NCBI RefSeq assembly: GCF_010731575.1
Contig: NZ_AP022617.1
Coordinates: forward strand, 4,774,001 to 4,838,000
Direction of reading: 5' to 3'
DNA: 64,000 nt
DNA from: Mycolicibacterium monacense
GTDB lineage: Bacteria > Actinomycetota > Actinomycetes > Mycobacteriales > Mycobacteriaceae
The notes beneath the pieces were generated by a model. The model saw only the letters and a program-made list of their open reading frames with translations, was not told the origin of the DNA and did not search any database. Position numbers and translations under genes: made by a program. Of the stretch, positions 35,589 through 44,432 are shown in pieces. The first letter of the stretch is position 1; every line of letters begins with the position of its first letter.

Positions 35589-37283
35589 TCACCCGAGGGC
35601 GGCGAGCGCGGCGGCGCGCGCTTCGGCGGCGGTCGCCGTGGCCAGCACCGCCTCGGCCGCATCGCGGCACTGCTGCAGGGTGACCTGGGCCAGCCTGGCG
35701 CCCACTCCGGGAACCGCCGCGGACGCGGCGGACAGCGACGTCACGCCGAGACCCGCCAAGACGCAGGCGAGCGTCGGGTCGGCCGCCGCCTCACCGCACA
35801 CGCCGACGGGTTTGCCCGCCGCGGCGCCGGCCCGCACGGTCATCGCGACGAGCGCGAGTACCGCCGGCTGCCACGGGTCGGTGAGCAATGCCAGGTCGGC
35901 CGACATCCGGTCGGCGGCCATCGTGTACTGCGCGAGGTCGTTGGTGCCGATCGACAGGAAGTCGACGTGTTCGAGGATGCGGTCGGCCAGCAGGGCGGCG
36001 GCGGGCACCTCGATCATCACCCCCGGCGTCAGCCCGTGGCGGCGCGCGGCGGCGGCGAAGTCCTTCGCCTCCCCGGCGGTCGCGATCATCGGCGCCATCA
36101 CCCACGGTCGGGTGCCGGTGCGCGCCGCCGCGGCCGCGATACCGGCGAGTTGCCGTTCGAGGATGCCCGGGTTGCCGTGGGCGATCCGGATGCCCCGCAC
36201 ACCCAGTGCCGGGTTGGCCTCGTCGCGGTGTCCGGCGAACTTGAGCGGTTTGTCCGAACCGGCGTCGAGCGTGCGGACCACGACCTTGTGCCCCGCGAAG
36301 GCGTCGAGCACCTCACCGTAGATCTCGGCCTGCTCGTCGACGGTCGGTTCGGTGTCGCGGTTGAGGAAGCACAGTTCGGTGCGGAACAGGCCGACGCCTT
36401 CGGCCGGCGTCTCGCGGGCCGCCCGCGCCGCGGCACCGTCCTGCACGTTGGCCAGGATCGCGACGGCATGGCCGTCGGCGGTCGCCCCGGGCCCGGCCCA
36501 GTGCGCGGCGCGCTCGGCCTCGTGCCGGGCCGCGGCGACGGCCTCGGCAGCGGCCACCTCGTCGGGGCCGACGGTCACCGTGCCTGCCGTGCCGTCGACC
36601 AGCACGAACGCGCCGGCGGGTACCGCGTCGAGGCCGTCGACGGCGACCACGCACGGGATGCCGAGCTGACGGGCGATGATCGCGGTGTGACTGGTCGGGC
36701 CACCCAGTGTGGTCGCCAGCGCGACGATGAGCGTGGGATCGAGACCCGCGGTGTCGGCGGGGGCGAGGTCCTCGGCGCACAGGACCGACGGGACCATCGG
36801 CAGCGGGACACCGGGTTCGGGCAGCCCGCTGAGCTCGGCCAGCACGCGGTCGCGGATGTCCTGCAGGTCGGTGACCCGCTCCGCCATCAGCCCGCCCATC
36901 TTCGTGAACAGGTCGACGAACTGGGCGACGGCTTCCCGCACCGCGCGGACGGCCGGGGTACCGCCGGCGATGCGTTTCTCCGCGGCGCCCAACCAGGCCC
37001 GGTCCTGGGCAAGGGTCGCGGTGGCGGCGAGCACCTCGGAGGCCGCCCCGGTCGAGTGCGCGGCGCGGTCGCGCAGGCGGGTGGCGACGGCGGTCGCCGC
37101 GGCGCTGAAGCGGGCGGCCTCGGCGGGTCGGTCGGCGTCCGCGATCTCGGCGGCGGTGTCCTCGACGACCGGCAGCCGGCCGGGCCGGACCACCGGGGCG
37201 TACTGCACCCCGGGAACGACGGGCACGCCGCGCAGCACCGTGCCGGCAGTGGCGTGTGATGTGGGCGCAGATGAAGCGGTCAT
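35589..37283 (-). CDS. ptsI: PTS enzyme I (PtsI)
   Basis: A 564-residue phosphoenolpyruvate-protein phosphotransferase. The phosphorylated His199 lies in GGPTSHTAIIARQLG; the C-terminal PEP-binding barrel shows EGVGLFRTELCFL, the signature DFLSIGTNDLAQYTMAADR and the active-site Cys in GVCGEAA. It passes phosphate from PEP to HPr. The frame is open far upstream, but ATG 37283 places the N terminus where the HPr-binding domain begins. It is divergent from deoR-fruK-fruA-ptsH, so the complete fructose PTS is encoded here. Confidence 0.92.
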   Translation of the reverse strand: MTASSAPTSHATAGTVLRGVPVVPGVQYAPVVRPGRLPVVEDTAAEIADADRPAEAARFSAAATAVATRLRDRAAHSTGAASEVLAATATLAQDRAWLGAAEKRIAGGTPAVRAVREAVAQFVDLFTKMGGLMAERVTDLQDIRDRVLAELSGLPEPGVPLPMVPSVLCAEDLAPADTAGLDPTLIVALATTLGGPTSHTAIIARQLGIPCVVAVDGLDAVPAGAFVLVDGTAGTVTVGPDEVAAAEAVAAARHEAERAAHWAGPGATADGHAVAILANVQDGAAARAARETPAEGVGLFRTELCFLNRDTEPTVDEQAEIYGEVLDAFAGHKVVVRTLDAGSDKPLKFAGHRDEANPALGVRGIRIAHGNPGILERQLAGIAAAAARTGTRPWVMAPMIATAGEAKDFAAAARRHGLTPGVMIEVPAAALLADRILEHVDFLSIGTNDLAQYTMAADRMSADLALLTDPWQPAVLALVAMTVRAGAAAGKPVGVCGEAAADPTLACVLAGLGVTSLSAASAAVPGVGARLAQVTLQQCRDAAEAVLATATAAEARAAALAALG

Positions 37284-37303
37284 GTGAACCAGGTTACTAA
37301 AAA

Positions 37304-37321
37304 GTGTTGACAAGTCAACAC
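37304..37321. promoter_or_regulatory. Perfect palindrome GTGTTGAC-AA-GTCAACAC, DeoR/FruR operator candidate
   Basis: An 18-bp perfect inverted repeat in the 102-bp gap between divergent ptsI and the deoR-type gene. It contains TTGACA, so it may overlap a -35 element on the plus strand and, by symmetry, one on the minus strand. The adjacent DeoR-family protein is the likely ligand, with fructose 1-phosphate as the expected inducer. Confidence 0.6.
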
Positions 37322-37385
37322 GAACGGGGGTAAAACCAAACATAACCAAGCACCTTCCCGCCACTTCCCACATAAACGGAGCTCC

Positions 37386-38153
37386 ATGTACGCCGAAGAA
37401 CGGCAGCAGGCCATCGCCTCCCTGGTGATGCAGAAGGGCCGCGCTTCGGTGGCGGAGCTGGCCGAGGCCTATGACGTCACGACCGAGACCGTTCGTCGTG
37501 ACCTCGCCGCCCTCGACCGGGCGGGCCTGCTGCGCCGGGTCCACGGCGGTGCGGTGCCGGCCCGGACGCTGCATCTGGTCGAGGCAGGCGTCGGGGAAAG
37601 GGAAGCGACGCGGGCGGAGTACAAGGATGCCATCGCCGCCGCCGCGCTGGAGTACCTGCCCGGCAGCGGCGCCAGCGTGCTCCTCGACGCGGGGACGACC
37701 ACCGCGCGGATCGCCGGGCAGCTGCCGTCGGACCGTGAACTCGTCGTCGTCACGAACTCCGTGCCCATCGCCGCACGGCTGGCCGGCATGCCCTCGGTGA
37801 ACCTGCAGTTGCTCGGCGGGCGGGTGCGCGGGCTGACCCAGGCCGCCGTCGGCGAGCAGGCCCTGCGGGTCCTCGACAGCCTGCGCGTCGACGTCGCGTT
37901 CATCGGCACCAACGGCATCAGCGTGCGCCACGGCCTGTCCACCCCCGACAGTGAGGAGGCCGCCGTCAAGCGCGCGATGGTGCGCGCCGCCGGCTACGTG
38001 GTGGTGGCGGCCGATTCGTCGAAGGTCGGCCGCGAGGAGTTCGTCAGCTTCGCGCCGATCAGCAGCGTCGACATCCTGATCACCGACGGCGAGATCAGCG
38101 ACAACTACCGCGGGCAGTTCGCCGAACGCGGCGTCGAGGTCGTGGTCGCATGA
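37386..38153 (+). CDS. DeoR-family regulator of the fructose PTS
   Basis: A 255-residue DeoR protein. The N-terminal helix-turn-helix (about 6-58) includes VAELAEAYDVTTETVRRDL, and the C-terminal DeoRC sugar-phosphate sensor (about 75-230) includes LLDAGTTTARIAG and ADSSKVGREEF. It is first in the fru operon and overlaps fruK by 4 bp; by position it should repress fru and pts genes and be released by fructose 1-phosphate. The start ATG has CGGAG about 5 nt upstream. Confidence 0.88.
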   Translation: MYAEERQQAIASLVMQKGRASVAELAEAYDVTTETVRRDLAALDRAGLLRRVHGGAVPARTLHLVEAGVGEREATRAEYKDAIAAAALEYLPGSGASVLLDAGTTTARIAGQLPSDRELVVVTNSVPIAARLAGMPSVNLQLLGGRVRGLTQAAVGEQALRVLDSLRVDVAFIGTNGISVRHGLSTPDSEEAAVKRAMVRAAGYVVVAADSSKVGREEFVSFAPISSVDILITDGEISDNYRGQFAERGVEVVVA

Positions 38154-39127
38154 TCGTCACCGTCACCCCCAACCCCAGCATCGACCGGACGGTCGCGCTG
38201 CCGGCCCCGCTGACCCGCGGTGCGGTGCAGCGGGTCACGTCGGTCACCAGCGAGCCGGGCGGTAAGGGCGTCAACGTCGCCCGGGCCCTGACCCTCGCGC
38301 GGCTGGACGCGGTCGCGCTGCTGCCCGCCGCGGACGGCGACCCGATGGTCACCGCACTGCGCGCGATCGGTGTTCCGTTCCGCTGTGTGCCGATCGCCGA
38401 ACCTGTCCGCACCAACCTGGCGATCACCGAATCCGACGGAACCACAACGAAACTCAATGAGCGCGGCGCGGCGCTGGACGCCGCCGCCCGAGACGCGCTG
38501 ACCCGGGGCATCATCGACGCCGCCGAGCAGGCCAGCTGGGTGGTGCTGTCCGGCTCACTGCCGCCCGGCCTGCCCGACGACTGGTACGCCGAGGTGGTCG
38601 CGCGGCTGGTCCCCCTGCGCTGCCGGGTCGCCGTCGACACCTCCGAACGCCCGCTCGCCGCGCTCGCCGCCGCCTTCGACCATGCGGCGCCCGACGTCAT
38701 CAAGCCGAACGCCGAGGAACTGGCCGGCCTCGTCGGCGCATCGGCCGAGGAGCTCGAAAGCGCCGCCGCACAGGGTGATCCGGAACCGGTCGCGGCCGCC
38801 GCCCGCCAGCTCGTCGACCGCGGCGTCGGCGCGGTGCTCGCCACGCTGGGCGCCGCGGGCGCCGTCCTCGTCGACCGGACCGGCGCGTGGATGGCGACGC
38901 CGCCGCCCATCGTCCCGCGCAGCACCGTCGGTGCGGGCGACGCGTCGCTGGCCGGCTACGTCCGTGCGGCCGTGGCCGGCGCCGAGCCGCCCCGCCGGCT
39001 GCGCATGGCGGTCGCCTACGGCAGCGCCGCCGCGGCCCTACCCGGCTCCGCACTGCCGTCCCCCGCCCAGCTCGACCTCGACGGCGTCGCCGTCAGCACC
39101 ATCGCCCCGACCCCTGCCAGCTCGTGA
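38150..39127 (+). CDS. fruK: 1-phosphofructokinase FruK (PfkB family)
   Basis: A 325-residue PfkB-family kinase. It begins MIVTVTPNPSIDRTV, shows the substrate motif GGKGVNVARAL near residue 40, and has the anion-hole/base motif VGAGDASLAGY near 260. It phosphorylates fructose 1-phosphate to the 1,6-bisphosphate. It overlaps deoR by 4 bp and is followed by fruA after 20 bp. Confidence 0.92.
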   Translation: MIVTVTPNPSIDRTVALPAPLTRGAVQRVTSVTSEPGGKGVNVARALTLARLDAVALLPAADGDPMVTALRAIGVPFRCVPIAEPVRTNLAITESDGTTTKLNERGAALDAAARDALTRGIIDAAEQASWVVLSGSLPPGLPDDWYAEVVARLVPLRCRVAVDTSERPLAALAAAFDHAAPDVIKPNAEELAGLVGASAEELESAAAQGDPEPVAAAARQLVDRGVGAVLATLGAAGAVLVDRTGAWMATPPPIVPRSTVGAGDASLAGYVRAAVAGAEPPRRLRMAVAYGSAAAALPGSALPSPAQLDLDGVAVSTIAPTPASS

Positions 39128-39147
39128 ACCGACCGAAAGAGCCCGTG

Positions 39148-41163
39148 ATGTCCAGTCCCACCGCATCGCCGATCATCACCACCGATCTCGTGCTGCTCGA
39201 CGTCGACGCCGGCGGCGACAAGGAAGCCGTGATCGGCCGCCTCGTCAACCGGCTGGCCGACGCCGGGCGCAGCACCGACGCCGACGGTCTGACACGCGCC
39301 GCGCTGGCCCGGGAGGAACAGTCGGCGACCGGCCTACCCGGCGGCATCGCGATCCCGCACTGCCGCTCCCCGTATGTCGACACCGCGACGATCGGTTTCG
39401 CGCGCCTGACCCCCGGTGTGGACTTCGGCGCCCCCGACGGGCCGGCCGACCTGGTGTTCCTGATCGCCGCACCGGATTCCGGCGGCGCCGAGCACATGAA
39501 GCTGCTGTCGAGCCTCGCGCGCGCCCTGGTGCGCAAGGAGTTCGTCGCCTCGCTGCGCGCGGCCGAGACGTCCGAGGACGTCGTCTCCCTGGTCGAGGAC
39601 GTGGTCAACCCGCAACCGGCGGCACCGCCGCCGCCCGCCGCGGAGCCGGAACCGGCCAGGCAGCGCTCACTCGTCGCCGTCACCGCCTGCCCGACCGGCA
39701 TCGCGCACACCTACATGGCGGCCGATTCGCTGGCCGCCGCCGCGAAGAACGCCGGCGTCACGCTGCATGTGGAGACCCAGGGTTCCTCGGGCAGCACGCC
39801 GCTGTCGGACGCGACGATCGCCGAAGCCGACGCGGTCATCTTCGCCACCGACGTCGGGGTGAAGGACCGGCAGCGCTTCGCGGGCAAACCCGTCGTCGCC
39901 TCGGGGGTCAAGCGGGCGATCAACGAACCGGACAAGATGGTCGCCGACGCACTGGCCGCCGCGGACAACCCCGACGCCGCCCGCGTCGAGGGTTCCGCCG
40001 GCGCCCCCTCGGCGGCGGCGCCCGCGGGTGATGTCGGCTGGGGCACGCGCACCCGGCAGATCCTGCTGACCGGTGTGAGCTACATGATCCCGTTCGTCGC
40101 CGCGGGCGGTCTGCTGATCGCGCTGGGCTTCCTGTTCGCGGGTTACGACATCGCGAATACGCCTGACGGCCAGACGGATTCACTCGGCAAGATCATCGCG
40201 ACGACGAACTCACTGACCAACCTGCCGTCCGGCGGGCTGATCCAGTACCTCGGTGCGGTGCTGTTCACGATCGGGAACCTGGCGTTCTTCTTCCTGGTAC
40301 CCGCGCTGGCCGGGTACATCGCGTTCGCCATCGCCGACCGGCCCGGTATCGCACCCGGCTTCGTCGCCGGTTACATCGCCACCACGGTGGGCGCCGGGTT
40401 CATCGGCGGCATCGTCGGCGGCCTGATCGCCGGTTTCGCCGCGCTGTGGATCAGTCGGATCGGGGTACCGCACTGGGCCCGCGGGCTGATGCCGGTGGTG
40501 ATCATCCCGCTGTTCGCCTCACTGGTCGTCGGCCTGCTGATGTTCCTGCTGCTCGGCCGTCCGCTGGCGTGGCTCACCACCAGCCTCACCGACTGGCTCA
40601 ACGGGCTGTCCGGTAGTTCGGTGATCGTGCTCGGCGTCATCCTCGGCTTGATGATGTGCTTCGATCTGGGCGGTCCGGTGAACAAGGCGGCGTACGCCTT
40701 CGCGACCACCGGCCTCAACGTGGCCGACCCGGCGTCGCTGCGGATCATGGCGGCGGTGATGGCCGCTGGGATGGTCCCGCCGCTGGCGATGGCGCTCGCC
40801 TCGACCGTGCGGCCCGGGTTGTTCACCGAGCCGGAACGCGAAAACGGCCGCGCCGCATGGCTGCTCGGGGCGTCGTTCATCTCCGAGGGCGCGATCCCCT
40901 TCGCGGCGGCCGACCCGCTGCGCGTCATCCCGTCGATGATGTTCGGCGGCGCCATCACCGGTGCGCTGGTCATGGCGTTCGACGTCACCTCCAAGGCGCC
41001 CCACGGCGGCATCTTCGTGTTCTTCGCGATCGGCAACCTGGCGTGGTTCCTGGTCGCGCTCGCGGTGGGCACCGCGGCCGGCGCCGGCGCCGTCGTCGCG
41101 GCCAAGCAGTTCGCCAAACCCGAAACGCCCGCCGACGCCAGCCCCGCACTCGCCAACGCCTGA
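39148..41163 (+). CDS. fruA: Fructose PTS permease FruA, EIIABC fusion
   Basis: A 671-residue three-domain permease in A-B-C order. EIIA (about 8-150) has phospho-His71 in IAIPHCRSPY; EIIB (about 174-270) has the phospho-Cys181 in VTACPTGIAHTYMAA; EIIC (about 325-650) has about ten helices with GLMMCFDLGGPVNK. It takes up fructose and releases fructose 1-phosphate inside. The A and B domains are joined by a Pro/Ala linker. ATG 39148 has GAAAGAG upstream; the adjacent GTG 39145 is a one-codon alternative. Confidence 0.93.
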   Translation: MSSPTASPIITTDLVLLDVDAGGDKEAVIGRLVNRLADAGRSTDADGLTRAALAREEQSATGLPGGIAIPHCRSPYVDTATIGFARLTPGVDFGAPDGPADLVFLIAAPDSGGAEHMKLLSSLARALVRKEFVASLRAAETSEDVVSLVEDVVNPQPAAPPPPAAEPEPARQRSLVAVTACPTGIAHTYMAADSLAAAAKNAGVTLHVETQGSSGSTPLSDATIAEADAVIFATDVGVKDRQRFAGKPVVASGVKRAINEPDKMVADALAAADNPDAARVEGSAGAPSAAAPAGDVGWGTRTRQILLTGVSYMIPFVAAGGLLIALGFLFAGYDIANTPDGQTDSLGKIIATTNSLTNLPSGGLIQYLGAVLFTIGNLAFFFLVPALAGYIAFAIADRPGIAPGFVAGYIATTVGAGFIGGIVGGLIAGFAALWISRIGVPHWARGLMPVVIIPLFASLVVGLLMFLLLGRPLAWLTTSLTDWLNGLSGSSVIVLGVILGLMMCFDLGGPVNKAAYAFATTGLNVADPASLRIMAAVMAAGMVPPLAMALASTVRPGLFTEPERENGRAAWLLGASFISEGAIPFAAADPLRVIPSMMFGGAITGALVMAFDVTSKAPHGGIFVFFAIGNLAWFLVALAVGTAAGAGAVVAAKQFAKPETPADASPALANA

Positions 41164-41193
41164 GCCCCCACCCCCAGAAAAGGAAACCCCACC

Positions 41194-41451
41194 ATGCCCG
41201 CACGTACCGTCACCGTCGGCTCGGCCATCGGCCTGCACGCCCGCCCCGCCGCGATCATCGCCGAAGCCGTCGTCAACGCCGGCGTCCCGGTCACGCTGGC
41301 GGTGGCCGGGGGTGAGCCCGTCGACGCCGGGTCCGCCCTGATGATCATGACCCTGGGCGCGGGCAATGGCGCCGAGGTCACCGTGGAGTCCGACGACGCC
41401 GCGGCGCTCGACACCGTCGCCGGGCTCGTCGAGCAGGACCTCGACGCCTGA
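41194..41451 (+). CDS. ptsH: PTS phosphocarrier HPr (PtsH)
   Basis: An 85-residue HPr. His15 in IGLHARPAA is phosphorylated by enzyme I and passes phosphate to FruA. Ser47 lies near the regulatory Ser46 position of Firmicutes HPr, though the surrounding sequence differs. AAAAGGAAA stands before the ATG. It is last of the fru operon and the boundary with ESX-1; 190 bp separate it from mycP1. Confidence 0.93.
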   Translation: MPARTVTVGSAIGLHARPAAIIAEAVVNAGVPVTLAVAGGEPVDAGSALMIMTLGAGNGAEVTVESDDAAALDTVAGLVEQDLDA

Positions 41452-41641
41452 CGCACCGCCGCTGACTCCTCCGACAAAGAAACCGCAGCTACCCCCCTCG
41501 CGGAGCCCTTAGGCTTGCTCCGTGCATTCGACCGGTCCGCATGGCGGGATGGAACGGGCCTCCCGCGACGCGCTTGGCGGTTTGCTGTCTACACTGAGGC
41601 GCGAAGCCGTCGGCGGGTCGAAACGGGGGGTGCTGAACGCG

Positions 41642-42988
41642 GTGCAGCGGGTCGGGGTGATCTTGTTGGCACTGCTGTTGGCCCTGCTCAGTGCGCCGCC
41701 GGTGGGTGCGATCGAACCACCCAGCATCGACCCGGCGGCGCTGCCCCCGGACCAGACCGGACCCGATTCGCCGACAGAGCAGCGCCGGGTGTGCTCGGCC
41801 CCGACGGTGCTGCCCAACTCGAACTTTGCCGACAAGCCCTGGCCGAACGACTATCTCCAACTGGCCGAGGCCCAGAAGTTCGCGACCGGCGCCGGGGTCA
41901 CCGTCGCCGTGATCGACACCGGCGTGAACGGCTCACCGCGCGTGCCCGCCGAACCGGGTGGTGACTTCGTCGACCAGGCCGGCAACGGAATGTCGGACTG
42001 CGACTCGCACGGCACGTTGACCGCGTCGATCATCGCCGGACGCGGATCGCCCACCGACGGGTTCATCGGCGTCGCCCCCGACGCCCGGATCCTGTCGCTG
42101 CGCCAGACCTCGGAGGCCTTCCAGCCCGTCGGCGCCCGCCAGGACCCCAACGATCCGAACACCACCCAGACCGCGGGTTCGTTGCGCAGCCTGGCCCGCG
42201 CGGTCGTGCACGCGGCGAACCTCGGCGCGCAGGTGATCAACATCAGCGAAGCCGCCTGCTACAAGATCACCCGCCCCATCGACGAGACGGGGTTGGGCGC
42301 GGCGGTCAACTACGCCGTCAACGTGAAGAACGCCGTGGTCGTCGTCGCGGCCGGCAACACCGGACAGGACTGCAGCCAGAACCCGCCACCCGATCCGGCC
42401 GTCCCCACCGATCCGCGCGGTTGGCAGCAGGTGCAGACCGTCGTCAGCCCCGCCTGGTACTCACCGCTGGTGCTGACCGTCGGCAGCATCAACGACAACG
42501 GTCAGCCGAGCAACTTCTCGATGTCCGGGCCGTGGGTGGGTGCGGCCGCACCCGGTGCGAACATCACCGCGCTGGGCTACGACGGTCAGCCGGTCAACGC
42601 GCTGCAGGGGCAGGACGGCCCCATCCCGATCGGCGGCACATCCTTCTCGGCCGCCTACGTCTCGGGCCTGGCGGCGCTGCTCAAACAGCGCTTCCCCGAG
42701 CTGACCCCGGCGCAGATCATGAACCGCATCACCGCCACCGCACGGCATCCCGGCGGCGGTGTCGACAACTACGTCGGGGCGGGTGTGATCGATCCGGTCG
42801 CGGCGCTGACCTGGGAGGTGCCCGAGGGACCCACCGCGATCCCGTACCGCGTCAAACAACTGCCGCCGCCGGTGCACGTACCGCCGCCCGACCGCGGGCC
42901 GATCACCTGGGTGGTCGTGATCGGGGCGGGTCTGACGCTGGTCCTCGGCATCGCCGCGCTGACCCGGCGGGCGTTGAGGCGCCGATGA
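41642..42988 (+). CDS. mycP1: Mycosin MycP1, ESX-1 subtilisin-like protease
   Basis: A 448-residue mycosin. Signal peptide about 1-23; catalytic triad Asp92 (VAVIDTG), His123 (CDSHGTLTAS) and Ser334 (GGTSFSAAY); oxyanion Asn in AAGNTG; a Pro-rich linker and one C-terminal membrane helix anchor it. It stabilises the ESX-1 membrane complex and cleaves EspB. GTG 41642 was chosen because the frame then begins at the signal peptide and the triad numbering nearly matches the M. tuberculosis enzyme as I recall it; a longer start at 41522 would add about 40 non-conserved residues. It overlaps eccE1 (ATGA). Confidence 0.9.
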   Translation: MQRVGVILLALLLALLSAPPVGAIEPPSIDPAALPPDQTGPDSPTEQRRVCSAPTVLPNSNFADKPWPNDYLQLAEAQKFATGAGVTVAVIDTGVNGSPRVPAEPGGDFVDQAGNGMSDCDSHGTLTASIIAGRGSPTDGFIGVAPDARILSLRQTSEAFQPVGARQDPNDPNTTQTAGSLRSLARAVVHAANLGAQVINISEAACYKITRPIDETGLGAAVNYAVNVKNAVVVVAAGNTGQDCSQNPPPDPAVPTDPRGWQQVQTVVSPAWYSPLVLTVGSINDNGQPSNFSMSGPWVGAAAPGANITALGYDGQPVNALQGQDGPIPIGGTSFSAAYVSGLAALLKQRFPELTPAQIMNRITATARHPGGGVDNYVGAGVIDPVAALTWEVPEGPTAIPYRVKQLPPPVHVPPPDRGPITWVVVIGAGLTLVLGIAALTRRALRRR

Positions 42989-44382
42989 GGTCGTTCGTCA
43001 CGCAGTTCGGTCTACGCCTGACCACCGGCCACCTGATGTGGGCGGCGGTGCTGATCCCGGCGTGCATCGCGATCTTCGTACCGCTGGACCTGCTGTGGGT
43101 CGGCGTCACGGTCTCGGTGCTGATCGCGCTGATCGCGGTCGTGACCGTCCGCGGGCGCCGGTTGACGGGCTGGGTGGCGGCCCTGTTCTCGTGGCGGCGC
43201 AGGCACCTCAGTACGCCACCCGCACCGTCGGAACCCGCGGTCGGCTCGACGGTCATGCCCGGCGACCACGTGGCGGTGCGCTGGCAGGGCGACCATCTGA
43301 TGTCGGCGATCGAACTGGTGCCGCGGCCGTTCACCCCGACCGTCGTGGTCAACGGACAGTCCTTCACCGACGACGTACTCGACACCGCGATGGTGGAGAA
43401 CCTGATCGCCGCGCACTGCCCGGAACTCGAAGCCGACGTGGTCGCCGCCGGATACCGGGTGGGCAAGACCGCGCCGGCCAGCCTGGTGGCGCTATACGAA
43501 CAGGTGGTCGGACCGTATCCCGCGCCGGCGAACCGCCGCACGTGGATCGTGCTGCGGGCCGATCCCGAACTGACCCGCAAACCCGCACAGCGCCGCGACT
43601 CCGGTGTCGCCGGGCTGGCCCGCTATCTGGTGGCCTCGACGACGCGGCTCGCGGATCAGTTGGCAGGCAACGGAATCGACGCCCGACCCAGCCGCAGCTT
43701 CGACGACTTCGACCGGGCCACCGAGGTCAGCTTCGAACGGGAGACCTGGTCGGCGATCAAGGGCCGCAGCACATTCACCGCGGCCTACAGCGCGCCCGGC
43801 GGGCCTGATGTGTGGTGGTCGGCGCGCGCCGACCACACCATCACCCGGATGCGGATCCGCCCAGGTATCGCCCCGACGACCACCGTACTGTTGACCACCT
43901 TGGCGAATCCGGCTACGCCGCGTGGCTTTTCGTGCCTGTTCGGCGGCCAGCGCGCGGCGCTGCAGGGCATCAGCCCGGTGTCGGACAAACACTACGAGCT
44001 CCCGATCGGATCGGCGGGGATTCTCATCGGCGAGACCGCCGACCGCTATCCGGTGTACATGCCGTTCGACGACGTCGATGTCAGCATCAACCTCGGCGAT
44101 GCCCGGCTGTTCACCCAGTTCGTGGTCCGGTCCGCCGCGGCGGGTGCGGTGGTGACGCTCGGCCCGCAGTTCCGCGAGTTCGCCGGCTTCGTCAACGGAC
44201 GCATCGGCCAGGAGGCCAAGCTGTCGTGGCCGAACGCGACGACCTATCTGAGCCCGCATCCCGGTGTCGGCCGGGTGATACTGCGACACAACTTCATCGA
44301 CACCCCGAGGCACCGGCAGTTGCCCATCCGGTTGATCAACCCGCGCGAGGAAAGCCGCTACCAGATGGCACTCGAGCAGTGA
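42985..44382 (+). CDS. eccE1: EccE1, ESX-1 membrane-complex component
   Basis: A 465-residue EccE protein. Two N-terminal membrane helices (about 13-55) are followed by a large cytosolic domain. With EccB, EccC and EccD it forms the core ESX-1 complex at its periphery. Its start overlaps mycP1 by 4 bp and it leads to espB after 50 bp. Family assignment rests on overall pattern and on the mycP-eccE gene pair. Confidence 0.87.
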   Translation: MRSFVTQFGLRLTTGHLMWAAVLIPACIAIFVPLDLLWVGVTVSVLIALIAVVTVRGRRLTGWVAALFSWRRRHLSTPPAPSEPAVGSTVMPGDHVAVRWQGDHLMSAIELVPRPFTPTVVVNGQSFTDDVLDTAMVENLIAAHCPELEADVVAAGYRVGKTAPASLVALYEQVVGPYPAPANRRTWIVLRADPELTRKPAQRRDSGVAGLARYLVASTTRLADQLAGNGIDARPSRSFDDFDRATEVSFERETWSAIKGRSTFTAAYSAPGGPDVWWSARADHTITRMRIRPGIAPTTTVLLTTLANPATPRGFSCLFGGQRAALQGISPVSDKHYELPIGSAGILIGETADRYPVYMPFDDVDVSINLGDARLFTQFVVRSAAAGAVVTLGPQFREFAGFVNGRIGQEAKLSWPNATTYLSPHPGVGRVILRHNFIDTPRHRQLPIRLINPREESRYQMALEQ

Positions 44383-44432
44383 CCAACTGTAGGCCGGCCG
44401 CCCCGACACCGCGGTGACCTGAGGAGGAAGAC

